30,085 nucleotides of DNA from a virus, in the IMG/VR virus record IMGVR_UViG_3300027833_000165, positions 1 to 30,085 of that record; one strand, given 5' to 3'. The position numbers and the translations under genes were made by a program. This document shows, piece by piece, positions 1-9,734 of the stretch; the first letter of the stretch is position 1; the number at the start of each line of letters is the position of its first letter. Below the pieces are notes generated by a model. It saw only the letters and a program-made list of their open reading frames with translations, was not told the DNA's origin and did not search any database.

Positions 1-378
1 ATTTGGAATATTAGTAGTAGCTACCGTAAATATAATAGAACCACCCTCATCGACATTTGATACGTTTGAACTTAAAGTATCATAAGACACGGGAGTAATA
101 GTATCAACCTGTCCTATATCAGTGACACCATCTAATTGTATTGCACTTTGGTTTGTTTCATCCCAGTGCCACCCATTACTGCCAGGTGCATATACTGTAC
201 CTGTTGATGGGTTAGTATCACTTGTATCATAAAGTATATTACCTACCTCTAATACACCAGCATTCGCATTACTGGAATCATCAAAGTATTTTGTACTATT
301 GTTTACGCTACTAGGACCATTCTGAATCGCTAGGATTGCAGATGTTTCTAAATTACCTTTAAGTATTAATTGTGCCAT
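1..378 (-). CDS. Partial Ig-like-repeat tail fibre/adhesin-type protein (N-terminal 126 aa)
   Basis: The frame is open from an ATG at 378 to the left window edge, giving 126 codons without a stop, so the 3' end is missing. The protein starts MAQLILKGNLETSAIL. It then has a Gly/Ser/Asn/Thr-rich stretch with a WHWDE patch. From about residue 95 it runs into a segment reading YDTLSSNVSNVDEGGSIIFTV, which resembles the opening strands of the bacterial Ig-like/Calx-beta-type repeats common in phage fibres and adhesins. It follows the 1241-aa structural gene and has its own candidate promoter, a GATATATA element 40 nt upstream. I infer a virion surface or fibre protein that would carry more repeats beyond the edge. 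The Ig-like assignment rests on one partial repeat and is tentative. Confidence 0.7.
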   Translation of the reverse strand, partial: MAQLILKGNLETSAILAIQNGPSSVNNSTKYFDDSSNANAGVLEVGNILYDTSDTNPSTGTVYAPGSNGWHWDETNQSAIQLDGVTDIGQVDTITPVSYDTLSSNVSNVDEGGSIIFTVATTNIPN

Positions 379-396
379 TCAGTTTTAAATCTTATT

Positions 397-417
397 ATAG
401 AGATCTTTCGTCTCTAT
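397..417 (-). other. Short inverted repeat next to the left-edge promoter
   Basis: Arms ATAGAGA (397-403) and TCTCTAT (411-417) form a perfect 7-bp stem around a 7-nt loop. It starts one base downstream of the GATATATA element on the minus strand and ends 18 nt before the ATG at 378. There is no U-tract, so it does not look like a standard terminator for the 1241-aa gene that ends 36 nt earlier. Because it would span the expected transcription start, it could be an operator, a processing site or chance. Confidence 0.35.
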
Positions 418-425
418 TATATATC
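418..425 (-). promoter_or_regulatory. Candidate late promoter (GATATATA element)
   Basis: The minus strand reads GATATATAAT here, 40 nt before the start codon at 378. The same GATATATAWW core lies upstream of three other minus-strand gene sets in this window. It resembles the T4 late-promoter TATAAATA box in position and composition, but no transcription start is known. Confidence 0.5.
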
Positions 426-452
426 AAGATTATTATCTAACTAAATGAAGGA

Positions 453-3400
453 TTACTGCTGAAAGATGTTTCGTCTACCGTTACTAGATGGAGTATACCA
501 TGATTGGATTGGTGCTGATGTATCTCTCGTTAATCTTGCAGCTCTAATAGAGTTTAAATTCTTACCTTTAGGGCTGTACTTAGCAAACACCTCTAAGTCA
601 AAAGAGAATTGTTCACCAAATTTATCGAAAATATCAAAACCAATCTTCTTGGTATAAGTCAAGTTATTGTAGGCTAATCTAGCGAATCCTCCAACTCTAC
701 CAGTGTCAGTCTCCGGATTATTTCCAAAGTAATCAGTCATTCTATATTGAAATACAACTTCGACAGAAACAGCATTAGATGAATTATCTTTTTTAGGGTT
801 TATTTGTTTTTTACTTCTTTTAGTATCACCACCAACCTTTAATGTTTCTACGTTAACCGGGTTCATGTACAAGAACGAACCACAAGATCTACCACCTAGT
901 AAATATTGATCGCTTTCTTCATAAGACATTTTAACAGGTCTATCTAAATCTTCCGGTGTATTAGAATTAGCCCATAAAGTCTTTTCTTTTAAACCTCTTC
1001 CGTTATGATATGCAGTTTGTTGTTTGTTTCCAATACTAGCACTAGCTAAAAGACTATTGTAACCAAAGAAACTAAATAGTGTAGAACCTGTTGCTTTTGT
1101 TGCAGTTTTAGGCATTGAGAAAACCATTGACTTTCTAACACCGTCTATATCAAATGCCGGAGCATTTGGTTCAGCAGCACCTTCCCATAGGTTTTCTAAA
1201 AGAGGATGTTCTTTATGTAAAAACAGACCCACGTTATATTGATAAAGACCAAGCCCAGTATTACCAATCTCCGCTGTATTTAGTTTAGTTAGGTCCCATG
1301 TCCCAGTTATATCAGCAAATGAACCGGCCCAAATGAAATCGTTTGCGCCATTCGCAACTGTTAACGGTGATGTAGTATTATAGCTTAATCCATACTCGTA
1401 GTCAGTAATATCATAAGGTGTTGTTTCTGATTCTAAAGGCTCAACAATATAGTGTGGATTTTGATTTGCAACATCCATAAATCTACTATAAATAAATTGA
1501 CCTCTTCTTTGTGTTGATTGATATGGAGCATCTCCAGTCTCTTCAAAATTATTAGTATTTACATTTTGGTACTGTATAGGTGCTAAATCATATTTACCTT
1601 CAACTAAGTAGTAACTATCGTTTTCTACTTTTTTATCTACTGCTTCACTAAGACTATCGTTTTGTTCAATACCAAATCCGTTACTAGCCTCTGTTGAGTT
1701 TGCAGCAGAAGATCTATATGCAGCTTTATCTCTATTACCAACTAGTTTAGATACTAATTCTAATTTAGTAGCTTTACTATTTTCTAATTGTAATCTAAAC
1801 GTCTTGTTTACAATATGTCCTTTTCTAATTGCTAAATCAGCAACCTCATTTACATAATACCCAGCAAATAATTGAACTGTTTGATCTTTAGTAACGTTAG
1901 TCACTGTACCATCTTCATCAACAATTTTAACAACCAATTCACCAACTTCAGCTTCAACAGTACCTTTAAGTCCTGCTAGTGCAGCTTCTAATTCTGCAAT
2001 TTTATCGTATACAGAAATAGGCTTTTGTTCGTCTGTTAAAAACCCTGATGCAATATTAGTTGCAACGTGAGCATAATAACTTTCATTTGCAGAGAAAGAA
2101 TCTCCGACGTGAGTGTAAACACCCTGAGCGGTTAACTCTTCAATCATTCTTACTCTAGCTAATTCAGCTAGATTGGCTTCAACTGTTGCAGCAATATCAT
2201 TAGTATCAATTTCTGCTTCTGGAAAAGCAACCGTCATTGACTCTGACCAATCTGACATGATTGGGTTTTGAGGGTAACCTGCCTCTGAAATAGATTTAAC
2301 TCTAATTTCTACAGTTTCACCTTGACTAATTGCAATATCTAATTGATTGAAGTTAATTTCTTGACCATCTTCAACTCTTGATGGCTGCCATGAAAACTTA
2401 GTAGCAACTGTACCATCTGGTGCAATCGACTTAGCTCTTGGTCTTACTTTAGTTTTCTTTTCATTCCAGTTTGAGAATACTGCAGTTTTTTCTCTACCAT
2501 CTTCTGCAAACTTAAGTTGAGCAGCCTCTCCTGATTTACCAGAAGTAGATAGGTATCTATATGCAACAATAAACTGTACTACTTCTTGATCTGCAGTATC
2601 TGCAACCTTCTTAGCACCTGGTATTGCCCAGAAACCTCTAATTCTATATTTAGGGCTAATCTTCTTAACGTTAGTATCTGTAGAAACACTTTGTATTTGA
2701 TTTACAATAGAGCTAAACATTTTAGATTCTGAAACTCTTTCTTCTATAAGTGAGTTTAATTCTGATTTATCTTTATCTCTTTGTACTTCAGATCTATATT
2801 TCTTGGTAGCAATTTCTCCACGTTTCTTAGAAATAGTTGAATCTAATTTCTTAACAGCCTCATCAACTGTAATTTTATCAGCACTTAATTTTGAAATCTT
2901 ACCCTTAGCATCATTTGCACTTAAGTGTGTATTAACCTGTACAACTTTAAAGTTTTCAGAATTTAAAACAGGAGCATCCGGAGATACACCAATTGCTGCA
3001 GGAGGTATTGAATCTACTTTTAATGCATCAATCATTCTACTGAAATCAGCTACATTCTCTTTATAGTATTCTGCTAATGTAATTTTTATACCATCCTCTT
3101 GAGTAAGAATTAATTCGTTTGTATAATAACCAACACCTGGAGACCAGTTCTCTGCTAATAGTTTAGAATCAGCATCAATTGCTTTCATAAACATTAAAAC
3201 TCTCTCGTTGAATCCACATGGTATTTCAATTTGTAAGTTATTATCTTCGTTCTTATAGATACCTAACGCGTTAGCTCCAATTTTAATTGGCTCATAGCCC
3301 TCAATCAATCTAAGCTCAACCTGTCTAGTTGAAGAGTCCAGCTTGTTAATTCTATATCTTGTGTTTTTAGAACCGCCAGCGACCATCAATTCATCTCCTA

Positions 3401-4178
3401 CGCGGATTAATTCAGTCTGGTCTAGATCTTTACCTTTATCAGAGTATGTTAATTTATCTAAAGTGTATAATTTAATAGCTTGTTTTGTAGTAACACCATC
3501 AACTAAAACTTCTCTTTGTGAATTCGAGATCGATAGGACGTCAAACTTTCCAGTATATTGTCCAGTTCTATATGGCATATCTCTTAATTCTTCATCAACG
3601 ATATATGCAATGTTATTATTTACTACATCTCTAATTGCAGTTAAATAATCGATATTCTCTTGGTTTCTATAATTTTCATTAAACCAATCCACAGCAGTCT
3701 GATTTGAAGAATCAAAAATAATTCTTTTTACTAAAACTCTTTCTGTATCATTTGGTATTTGACCACTTATGTCAAAAGAAGTTTTTAGCATTGGATTTAA
3801 GAAATCCTCAGCAAAATAATTTGGAGCAGTAGAAAACGTAATAGGTCTTGCTATAGCAGTAAAGTCATTTGCAGGACTCTTAAGAGCAGATGTAATAATA
3901 TTTTGAAAAGTACCATCTGGTAATTTAATCTTAGTTGAACCTTTGCCTAAACCAGTTAGCGCTTTTAGATTAGTATCTAATCTTTGCAATTCTTTTTGCA
4001 TAAAGTTAAACCCAGGAATAGACACTATTTTAGTACCCTCATCTGTAAGTATTTCTAATGGAATACTTTTTTGATCAGTAGTAACTGCTTCATTAATTCT
4101 TTCAAAAGTTTTTAATGAATTAGTATTAAGCTCTAAGAGCCTCTTTAATGAGTTGGAAATAGAATTGTTTGTGTTCAT
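453..4178 (-). CDS. Large virion structural protein, probably baseplate/tail-fibre associated (1241 aa)
   Basis: I do not recognise a specific family. The N-terminal 120 residues are polar and helical. A lysine-rich predicted coiled coil lies around residues 425-495, containing KKLDSTISKKRGEI. A fibronectin-III-like region follows at about 510-660, with FIVAYRYLSTSGKSG, a FSNWNEKK turn, then an ISEAGYP and SDWSES pair typical of Fn3 G-strand regions. A second short coiled coil near 740 reads KIAELEAALAGLKG. The rest is beta-rich with many Asn, Thr and Tyr. Its size, low Cys content and place at the end of the wedge gene run (gp25, gp6, gp7-position, fibre) fit a peripheral baseplate or fibre-attachment protein. 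It begins 1 nt after the 645-aa gene ends, so it is almost certainly in the same operon. Confidence 0.7.
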   Translation of the reverse strand: MNTNNSISNSLKRLLELNTNSLKTFERINEAVTTDQKSIPLEILTDEGTKIVSIPGFNFMQKELQRLDTNLKALTGLGKGSTKIKLPDGTFQNIITSALKSPANDFTAIARPITFSTAPNYFAEDFLNPMLKTSFDISGQIPNDTERVLVKRIIFDSSNQTAVDWFNENYRNQENIDYLTAIRDVVNNNIAYIVDEELRDMPYRTGQYTGKFDVLSISNSQREVLVDGVTTKQAIKLYTLDKLTYSDKGKDLDQTELIRVGDELMVAGGSKNTRYRINKLDSSTRQVELRLIEGYEPIKIGANALGIYKNEDNNLQIEIPCGFNERVLMFMKAIDADSKLLAENWSPGVGYYTNELILTQEDGIKITLAEYYKENVADFSRMIDALKVDSIPPAAIGVSPDAPVLNSENFKVVQVNTHLSANDAKGKISKLSADKITVDEAVKKLDSTISKKRGEIATKKYRSEVQRDKDKSELNSLIEERVSESKMFSSIVNQIQSVSTDTNVKKISPKYRIRGFWAIPGAKKVADTADQEVVQFIVAYRYLSTSGKSGEAAQLKFAEDGREKTAVFSNWNEKKTKVRPRAKSIAPDGTVATKFSWQPSRVEDGQEINFNQLDIAISQGETVEIRVKSISEAGYPQNPIMSDWSESMTVAFPEAEIDTNDIAATVEANLAELARVRMIEELTAQGVYTHVGDSFSANESYYAHVATNIASGFLTDEQKPISVYDKIAELEAALAGLKGTVEAEVGELVVKIVDEDGTVTNVTKDQTVQLFAGYYVNEVADLAIRKGHIVNKTFRLQLENSKATKLELVSKLVGNRDKAAYRSSAANSTEASNGFGIEQNDSLSEAVDKKVENDSYYLVEGKYDLAPIQYQNVNTNNFEETGDAPYQSTQRRGQFIYSRFMDVANQNPHYIVEPLESETTPYDITDYEYGLSYNTTSPLTVANGANDFIWAGSFADITGTWDLTKLNTAEIGNTGLGLYQYNVGLFLHKEHPLLENLWEGAAEPNAPAFDIDGVRKSMVFSMPKTATKATGSTLFSFFGYNSLLASASIGNKQQTAYHNGRGLKEKTLWANSNTPEDLDRPVKMSYEESDQYLLGGRSCGSFLYMNPVNVETLKVGGDTKRSKKQINPKKDNSSNAVSVEVVFQYRMTDYFGNNPETDTGRVGGFARLAYNNLTYTKKIGFDIFDKFGEQFSFDLEVFAKYSPKGKNLNSIRAARLTRDTSAPIQSWYTPSSNGRRNIFQQ

Positions 4179-4179
4179 A

Positions 4180-6117
4180 TTATCTTAGTATATCTGCTTC
4201 AAATACGTAATTAGATGGGTCCATACATACAACTTCAATATAAGGAGTTGTTGTAATCAACCTTGAAGGGTCGATATTAGCAACTGCTTGCGTGAAACCT
4301 GTAGAAGTACCTGTCCAAATTTTTATATTGTTTCCGTTAATGTCTATATTATCTAATGCAACTCTAAAGATCTGGCCTTTCGCCCATCCGTTAGTAGAAT
4401 CATCAATGTATATATTTAGATTTCCGTTGAATACCCCAGAGTCTGTAATATTCTTTAGACTTAATCTATTAGAGAAGGGTACTAACTTAGACCAAACACC
4501 ATACTGATTAGCATTGGTTGGGTCGTATAAGTTATTTGTAGTTAATTGACTAACCACAGTCGATGAACCTAAGTCCCATCTAAATACGTCAGCAATAACA
4601 TATCCGTCAACGATATTGTTTACTTTAATTTTACCGGCTATTGATTTATCAACCGTAGTTCCCTTTCCTGCAAATATTACATCTGTATTATATTGTAATT
4701 CTACTGGAATTGTACCATCTATTAATTGATTAATTTTACCATGTGCGTTATTTACAAGATCTAACAAAGAGCTTGAATCCTGTAACTGCAACGAAGACGC
4801 TGTAAAGTCATCTTCTAATTCTTTTATTCTAGCTTCTAGAGCAGCTGCTTTTGCAGTACCTAGAATTATATTCTCTAAACTATCTAATCTATCAGTAACT
4901 TTACCATACCTATTATTAGTTTGTAATAATAAATCTGTTGCATTTTCTAGGGCTGTAGTCGTATCCATAAAAAGGTCCATCGAGAAAGTAGTAAAGTCAT
5001 TTACACTTGTCTCAACACCTACATTATCTAGAGATGAATTAAATTTAAGATTTAATTTTAATGAATAAGCATTACCATTAAGACCGGTAACTTCATTAGG
5101 CTTAAACTTAATTTGTTCATGTATTTTTGTACCAGGTCCATAAGCATCTTGAATATCATCTAAGATTAAGATACCATAAAGGTTGGTAGATCTGTTTGCT
5201 GGAATTGACTGGCTATATAAATCATAGTAAACTAGAACGGCATTAAATCTAAATTGTTGTCCAGTCTTTGCAAAGTCTAATAAAGACTTTACATCAGGGT
5301 TATTCTGAATTCCTGCATAAGAGGTTGAGTCCCAATCAATACCTACTGAATTTGTACCATTGGTCTGAATATCGTAAAACCCTCCATCTTGTGAAGACCA
5401 GTCATCTACAACCGGTGCTAAGTTAATGTTTGGATCTGGGTGTGTTTGGCCCTCTCTACCTTCGATATTCTGATTATTTGAATCTAAATAAAGTTTTGAA
5501 TTTGTCGTATTATAGTCGTATGGTCTAAATAAAACCAACGGAGTATTACCGACAGACGTAGGTACATTAATGTAGACTTCGTGATATGTATTACCTTGGT
5601 AAGCCACATCATTCTCTGCATCGATACTACCTAAATACTTAACTACTCTATCGTAGTTTGAACCTCCTAGAATTGCATTATCGTTCTCTGCATACGCACC
5701 ATTACTAGATTCGTTAGAATCTGTAGGTCTAAAATCCATCGCGCCAAGAGCAGACATCCATTTAAAGAAAATCTTCTCAGCGTCAGATGCTAAAATAATT
5801 GGATCGTAGTCATCGTCCTGAAGTAGAAGCTCTTCCATGTTTAAGGCATAGTTCTGGAAAGTCTGTGCCCAATCTACATTGGGTTGTCCAGCTACATAAG
5901 CCTGTCCGGATGCTTGCTTTAAATTTAATTCAAAGTCAATAGTATTAGAGCCGTACACAGAGTCTGTAAAATCTGGTAAGTCTAGTAAAGCGTATTTACT
6001 AAACTCAAAGTTCAGATCAGAACTGTTAAATGCCCTAGTCATATCTCTTGCTGAAGAAGCAAAAGCATACATCGTGCCACCTTGTGGCTGTGGTATTCTA
6101 ACTAAAGGAGTTGCCAT
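4180..6117 (-). CDS. Virion structural protein with central coiled coil (645 aa)
   Basis: The family is not recognised. The first ~390 residues are acidic and aromatic-rich, without obvious enzyme motifs. A coiled-coil stretch follows around residues 405-460, with KVTDRLDSLENIILG and ALEARIKELEDDF. The C-terminal ~180 residues are beta-rich (VNNIVDGYVIADVFRWD, NIYIDDSTNGWAKGQ), resembling the distal part of trimeric fibre or receptor-binding proteins. That order, a body, a trimerising coil and a beta-rich tip, is typical of fibre or wedge appendage proteins. Start at 6117 gives the tight gap expected here; it lies 24 nt after the fibre-like gene and 1 nt before the 1241-aa gene. Structural role is inferred from composition and neighbours. 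Confidence 0.72.
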   Translation of the reverse strand: MATPLVRIPQPQGGTMYAFASSARDMTRAFNSSDLNFEFSKYALLDLPDFTDSVYGSNTIDFELNLKQASGQAYVAGQPNVDWAQTFQNYALNMEELLLQDDDYDPIILASDAEKIFFKWMSALGAMDFRPTDSNESSNGAYAENDNAILGGSNYDRVVKYLGSIDAENDVAYQGNTYHEVYINVPTSVGNTPLVLFRPYDYNTTNSKLYLDSNNQNIEGREGQTHPDPNINLAPVVDDWSSQDGGFYDIQTNGTNSVGIDWDSTSYAGIQNNPDVKSLLDFAKTGQQFRFNAVLVYYDLYSQSIPANRSTNLYGILILDDIQDAYGPGTKIHEQIKFKPNEVTGLNGNAYSLKLNLKFNSSLDNVGVETSVNDFTTFSMDLFMDTTTALENATDLLLQTNNRYGKVTDRLDSLENIILGTAKAAALEARIKELEDDFTASSLQLQDSSSLLDLVNNAHGKINQLIDGTIPVELQYNTDVIFAGKGTTVDKSIAGKIKVNNIVDGYVIADVFRWDLGSSTVVSQLTTNNLYDPTNANQYGVWSKLVPFSNRLSLKNITDSGVFNGNLNIYIDDSTNGWAKGQIFRVALDNIDINGNNIKIWTGTSTGFTQAVANIDPSRLITTTPYIEVVCMDPSNYVFEADILR

Positions 6118-6141
6118 CTATTAGGTTTCAGTTTAATTAAT

Positions 6142-6702
6142 TTAAGATATAGTACAAGCGTATGCGCTAATAATATACCATTTGTTTTCAAAACATCTTA
6201 ACGTTATTGTTGAGTTTAAGTTATCTAATGCTATTGAAGTTGCACCTAAAGCTGCATTCAAAGATGTTACTGCAGTACTTGCTGCAGCAGCATTAATTAG
6301 AGTCACTTCTGTTCCATCAATTGCTGTTGGAAGATCAAACGAACTGTTAATGAAGTATGAACCTTTTGTAATTTCAGACGGGTTGTTCGTTGCTGTAGGA
6401 GCTGAAGCAGTTCCAACAACACCGGCCTTGACAATTCTGCCACCGAATGAAACATTGTTACTAAACGTAGAGTCTGTACTAACAGTTAAACCTGCTGTAC
6501 CTACTACTAAAAGATTCGTACCATCACTAACTGTTAAGCTCGCCGTTACTGCGCTAGTTAATCCAGATAACGTTGAAGTTGTTGGATTAATTAAAGCAAT
6601 TACTGAAGCTAACTCGTCGTTTAACAACTCAAAGTTACTGTTAATAGTTGGTCTTGAAGACGATACCGAGTCGGTACCTAAAATTTCTGTAATGTTTGCC
6701 AT
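6142..6702 (-). CDS. Small tail-fibre-like protein (186 aa)
   Basis: The N-terminus, with ILGTDSVSSSRPTINSNFELLNDEL split over residues 6-30, matches the pattern often seen at the start of short phage fibre proteins, where 'DS-SSSR--IN-NF' precedes a beta-helical or trimeric shaft. The body is extremely rich in Thr, Ser, Ala, Val and Asn with alternating hydrophobic residues (TASLTVSDGTNLLVVGTAGL), as in trimeric beta-structures. The C-terminus is more globular (TITLRCFENKWYIISAYAC) and may be the tip or a fold-initiating domain. It follows the 916-aa gene with a 6-nt gap and leads into the 645-aa structural gene. The fibre role is inferred from composition and context. Confidence 0.7.
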   Translation of the reverse strand: MANITEILGTDSVSSSRPTINSNFELLNDELASVIALINPTTSTLSGLTSAVTASLTVSDGTNLLVVGTAGLTVSTDSTFSNNVSFGGRIVKAGVVGTASAPTATNNPSEITKGSYFINSSFDLPTAIDGTEVTLINAAAASTAVTSLNAALGATSIALDNLNSTITLRCFENKWYIISAYACTIS

Positions 6703-6708
6703 TTTAGT

Positions 6709-9459
6709 TTATTTTACTTTTATCATATTACGTCTTATGACGTTTTTGTTGTTATATGTATCTTCCGCTTCCAGCTCAATAGAGTAGTCGCCCGGCTCCT
6801 TGAAAATGTACGTTAGCCACATATTATTATAGTATATATCATTGATTTCTGGGTTACTTAAATTAGTAATAGTCCATTTTGCATTTTTAGCTCCAGGAAA
6901 CTTAGAAATATCAGTTGATATAGTTACATGAGTAGATCGATCTACTGTCGCATGGTGTTTAAACACTTTCGTGTCGTCCCATGTTGGGTTGTAAGATTTA
7001 TGGTGGATAAATCCACTAACTTGTGCGTTTGAAGCATTACTTGCCTTAACAATCTCTACACTTTCAAAGTCATAAGTTCTAGAATATTCTTGACCTACAC
7101 ATAATATATGATGCATATAATCGTATATAAGTCCACCGTCATTAAAATCCTCAAATATAGGATTAAAATTAAATTTATTTATTATTGGATCAGTACTTGT
7201 CTCAAGATCTGCGACGACGGCTTGCCATCCTGCAAAATCTGCAGCATTAACCGGAGTTGGAGTAGTAATAGTATGTTCTCCAAAAGAAGTAACACCTGTT
7301 ACAGGATCTTTATATACAATTCTTAAAAGATCCCCATATTCAATCCAGTCAATCTTAAAAGATGCCGCTAAATCCGGACCAACTCTCATTGCATCCCACC
7401 ATAAGTGGCTTGTATCTTTCCATCTAAAAGTAGACTCATCATAAGTATAAGGTCCAGTAGTTTCTGAATATCCAGTATCTGAATAAACATCTGAATATCT
7501 TCTTACAGTAGAGAATCTAACTCCTTGTTCAGCGTCATGTATATAGTTTGATCTATCTAATGTTAAATACATTGTTGCAATATTATCCTCGACTTTAGTT
7601 TGGTTGTCCTGAGGGAATCCCCAGTAACCGCCAGACTTATTCCACTCTATCTTTTTAGAATCCCAAGTAAATGGTTTATCGTCTTGGTCTATATCTAACC
7701 ATTTATAGACACCATACAATTCTAGATCTTTTAATTTAACCTCAAATAAGTCTTTTGTTTTATAGAAAGACATGTGACCAAATAAGTCGTATGTTCTCAT
7801 TTCTACAGTATATGAACCTACATAAGGTAAATTAAGTGCTATTTGTTTATAGTCATCGATAGCACCTCTGTATTCTTGGTGTAAATCATTTGGTCCATCA
7901 ATTAACCATTCAATTTCGTAAACCCATTTCTTCCACCAGTTATCCCAAGTTACTTTTAAGTTTGCATTTGCATCTATGGCATCGTCCCATATAAAATTAG
8001 CTTCATCCCATACATCATCAAAAGAAGGTACACCATCTAAAATAACTGGACATCCAATTGGAATGTCTTCATTATATGAATGTAATTCTCTGTCGTGATA
8101 CGTTTCGTAAAACTTTCTGTATAAATCTTTCATCTCAGTTCTTTGAGCCTCTGTTAGAGTACTCTCACCTCCTGGTTGAAGATTTAGGAATGTGTTATAG
8201 TTATTAGAACTATCATTTTGGTCTAGGGTAGCCTTTAATACATTTGAAGTATCTTCAATGAAAAGATCTCTATCATTAGGAAACACTTCATATTTAATTT
8301 TATGTCCTTCTGTAAAGAATCCAATTGGGTTTTGGATTTTCCACATATTTACATTTCTGTTTGTAAAGTAATCGCCCTCACCAGTAATATCTATAATCTT
8401 AGCTTCAAGTGGTAGATAATCTGTTTGTAATCTATTCTTTAAACCATATAGCTTAATGATAACCTCATCAGGAGTATAATCAAATACTTCATCAACGTTT
8501 GCAATATCCCAATAGTCAAAAGTTCCATTAGGCTCATTTAATCTATAGACTAAAGAAAATCTACTAGTCTTCTTTTTTGTTGAAGAAGGTACTTTAAACT
8601 TTAATCTCTTTCTAGTCATCTCACCTCTTACAGATGAGTTAGGCACTGGAATAGCGTGTAGCTTACCAAAGTTATTCTCTGATTTATCTACATTAATCCA
8701 ATACTCTTTAAGTGTAATTTTATCATAACCAAAATAATCTATCGCATTTAAGATAGCCTTATATGTACCGACAAAAGGTTTAATATTATGTAATTCTAAT
8801 AAGAGTTCTTTTCTCTTTGCATTCATTAAGACCTGGTCAGGTGATTGCTCAGATATATCATGTGATTTGAATAACAAGAAATCTGAATCATCTAACGTTG
8901 CTCCTAGGTTAGCTAAAAGAACTTTTAATCTTTCATCTTCACCTTCAACTTCACCATAAACTCTAACTCTAGCAACTACATCATTACCAGCTTTAACCTC
9001 TAATACTCTTTTATGAATACCTTCTCTCATAGAGTTAAGAGCAATATTAACTTGAATAGCAACATTAGTATTCTCAGTTAAAGTTTTAAGATAATCAGCA
9101 TCTTGGCTAATGATATTTGAAAATAAACCTAAGTCTTTGTTTTGAGATTTTAATTCTTTAATAAACGGTTTACCATCTGTTAAAGTATAACCATACATAA
9201 TAATATCTTCAGACTCATCTACTTTAGTCGGCTCCCATTTAAAATCAAATGTAGTTATTGTACCATCTGGGGAAACTGGAGTATTAATAATAGAATCACC
9301 ACTAGTGTCTATGGCCTCTTCTAAGATAAATAGGTTAACTGTTTCAAATAACTGAGTAGATACAATAGGTAAATAGATAGAACCTTCCCAGATGCCATCT
9401 ACTTGCTCGAGCTGTAACTCATTTGTTGTTCCGTTAAAAAATCTTAAATTATTCCACAT
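6709..9459 (-). CDS. Large baseplate wedge protein at the gp7 position, with PKD-like domains (916 aa)
   Basis: This lies directly after the gp6/J-like gene and one small gene, the place of T4 gp7 (about 1030 aa) or of tail protein I in P2-like phages. Around residues 220-265 the run KELLLELHNIKPFVGTYKAI followed by LNAIDYFGYDKITLKEYW resembles the conserved core of tail-protein-I/gp7-type wedge proteins. Two segments look PKD/Ig-like: about residues 510-570, with YVGSYTVEMRTYDLFGH, and the last ~60, with YIFKEPGDYSIELEAEDTYNN. Such beta-sandwich inserts are common on virion surfaces. Start at 9459 is 2 nt after the upstream stop. Wedge assignment is an inference from position plus the short motif; the PKD-like calls are by eye. 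Confidence 0.7.
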   Translation of the reverse strand: MWNNLRFFNGTTNELQLEQVDGIWEGSIYLPIVSTQLFETVNLFILEEAIDTSGDSIINTPVSPDGTITTFDFKWEPTKVDESEDIIMYGYTLTDGKPFIKELKSQNKDLGLFSNIISQDADYLKTLTENTNVAIQVNIALNSMREGIHKRVLEVKAGNDVVARVRVYGEVEGEDERLKVLLANLGATLDDSDFLLFKSHDISEQSPDQVLMNAKRKELLLELHNIKPFVGTYKAILNAIDYFGYDKITLKEYWINVDKSENNFGKLHAIPVPNSSVRGEMTRKRLKFKVPSSTKKKTSRFSLVYRLNEPNGTFDYWDIANVDEVFDYTPDEVIIKLYGLKNRLQTDYLPLEAKIIDITGEGDYFTNRNVNMWKIQNPIGFFTEGHKIKYEVFPNDRDLFIEDTSNVLKATLDQNDSSNNYNTFLNLQPGGESTLTEAQRTEMKDLYRKFYETYHDRELHSYNEDIPIGCPVILDGVPSFDDVWDEANFIWDDAIDANANLKVTWDNWWKKWVYEIEWLIDGPNDLHQEYRGAIDDYKQIALNLPYVGSYTVEMRTYDLFGHMSFYKTKDLFEVKLKDLELYGVYKWLDIDQDDKPFTWDSKKIEWNKSGGYWGFPQDNQTKVEDNIATMYLTLDRSNYIHDAEQGVRFSTVRRYSDVYSDTGYSETTGPYTYDESTFRWKDTSHLWWDAMRVGPDLAASFKIDWIEYGDLLRIVYKDPVTGVTSFGEHTITTPTPVNAADFAGWQAVVADLETSTDPIINKFNFNPIFEDFNDGGLIYDYMHHILCVGQEYSRTYDFESVEIVKASNASNAQVSGFIHHKSYNPTWDDTKVFKHHATVDRSTHVTISTDISKFPGAKNAKWTITNLSNPEINDIYYNNMWLTYIFKEPGDYSIELEAEDTYNNKNVIRRNMIKVK

Positions 9460-9461
9460 AA

Positions 9462-9734
9462 TTATCTAATATACTTATCATCTTTTTTAACCGTATAATT
9501 CTTGTAACCTTTTAGAAATCTATTACCGTTTAATATATTTAAAAGATAATCATTTAAGAAAGAAATAAAATCGTTAAGTGTTGTATTTCTTTGAATGTGC
9601 TTAGAAATCATTCTTTGGAATAAACCAATCTCTTGATAATCCGCACCGACATTTAGCCTAGAATCTTTTCTAGTTCTGGCCGCCTTGTAAAGGCTATTTC
9701 TTTTATATGCTAATAGATCTTTATATAATGACAT
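9462..9734 (-). CDS. Small baseplate-operon protein of unknown function (90 aa)
   Basis: This is a short basic, helical protein with no recognised domain; it starts MSLYKDLLAYKRNSLYKAAR and ends with a Lys/Tyr-rich tail. The start codon overlaps the stop of the gp6-like gene by one base (TAATG), a strong sign of translational coupling. The next gene starts 2 nt after its stop. Its place between the gp6-like and gp7-position genes suggests a small wedge component or assembly factor, but nothing in the sequence fixes the role. Confidence 0.75.
   Translation of the reverse strand: MSLYKDLLAYKRNSLYKAARTRKDSRLNVGADYQEIGLFQRMISKHIQRNTTLNDFISFLNDYLLNILNGNRFLKGYKNYTVKKDDKYIR

Noticed and set aside
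6182-6787. 201-aa open frame on the plus strand
   Set aside because: It lies antisense over the fibre-like gene and the end of the 916-aa gene. The Ser/Thr/Ala/Val codon pattern of the fibre gene keeps the reverse frame open, and the product has no recognisable feature.
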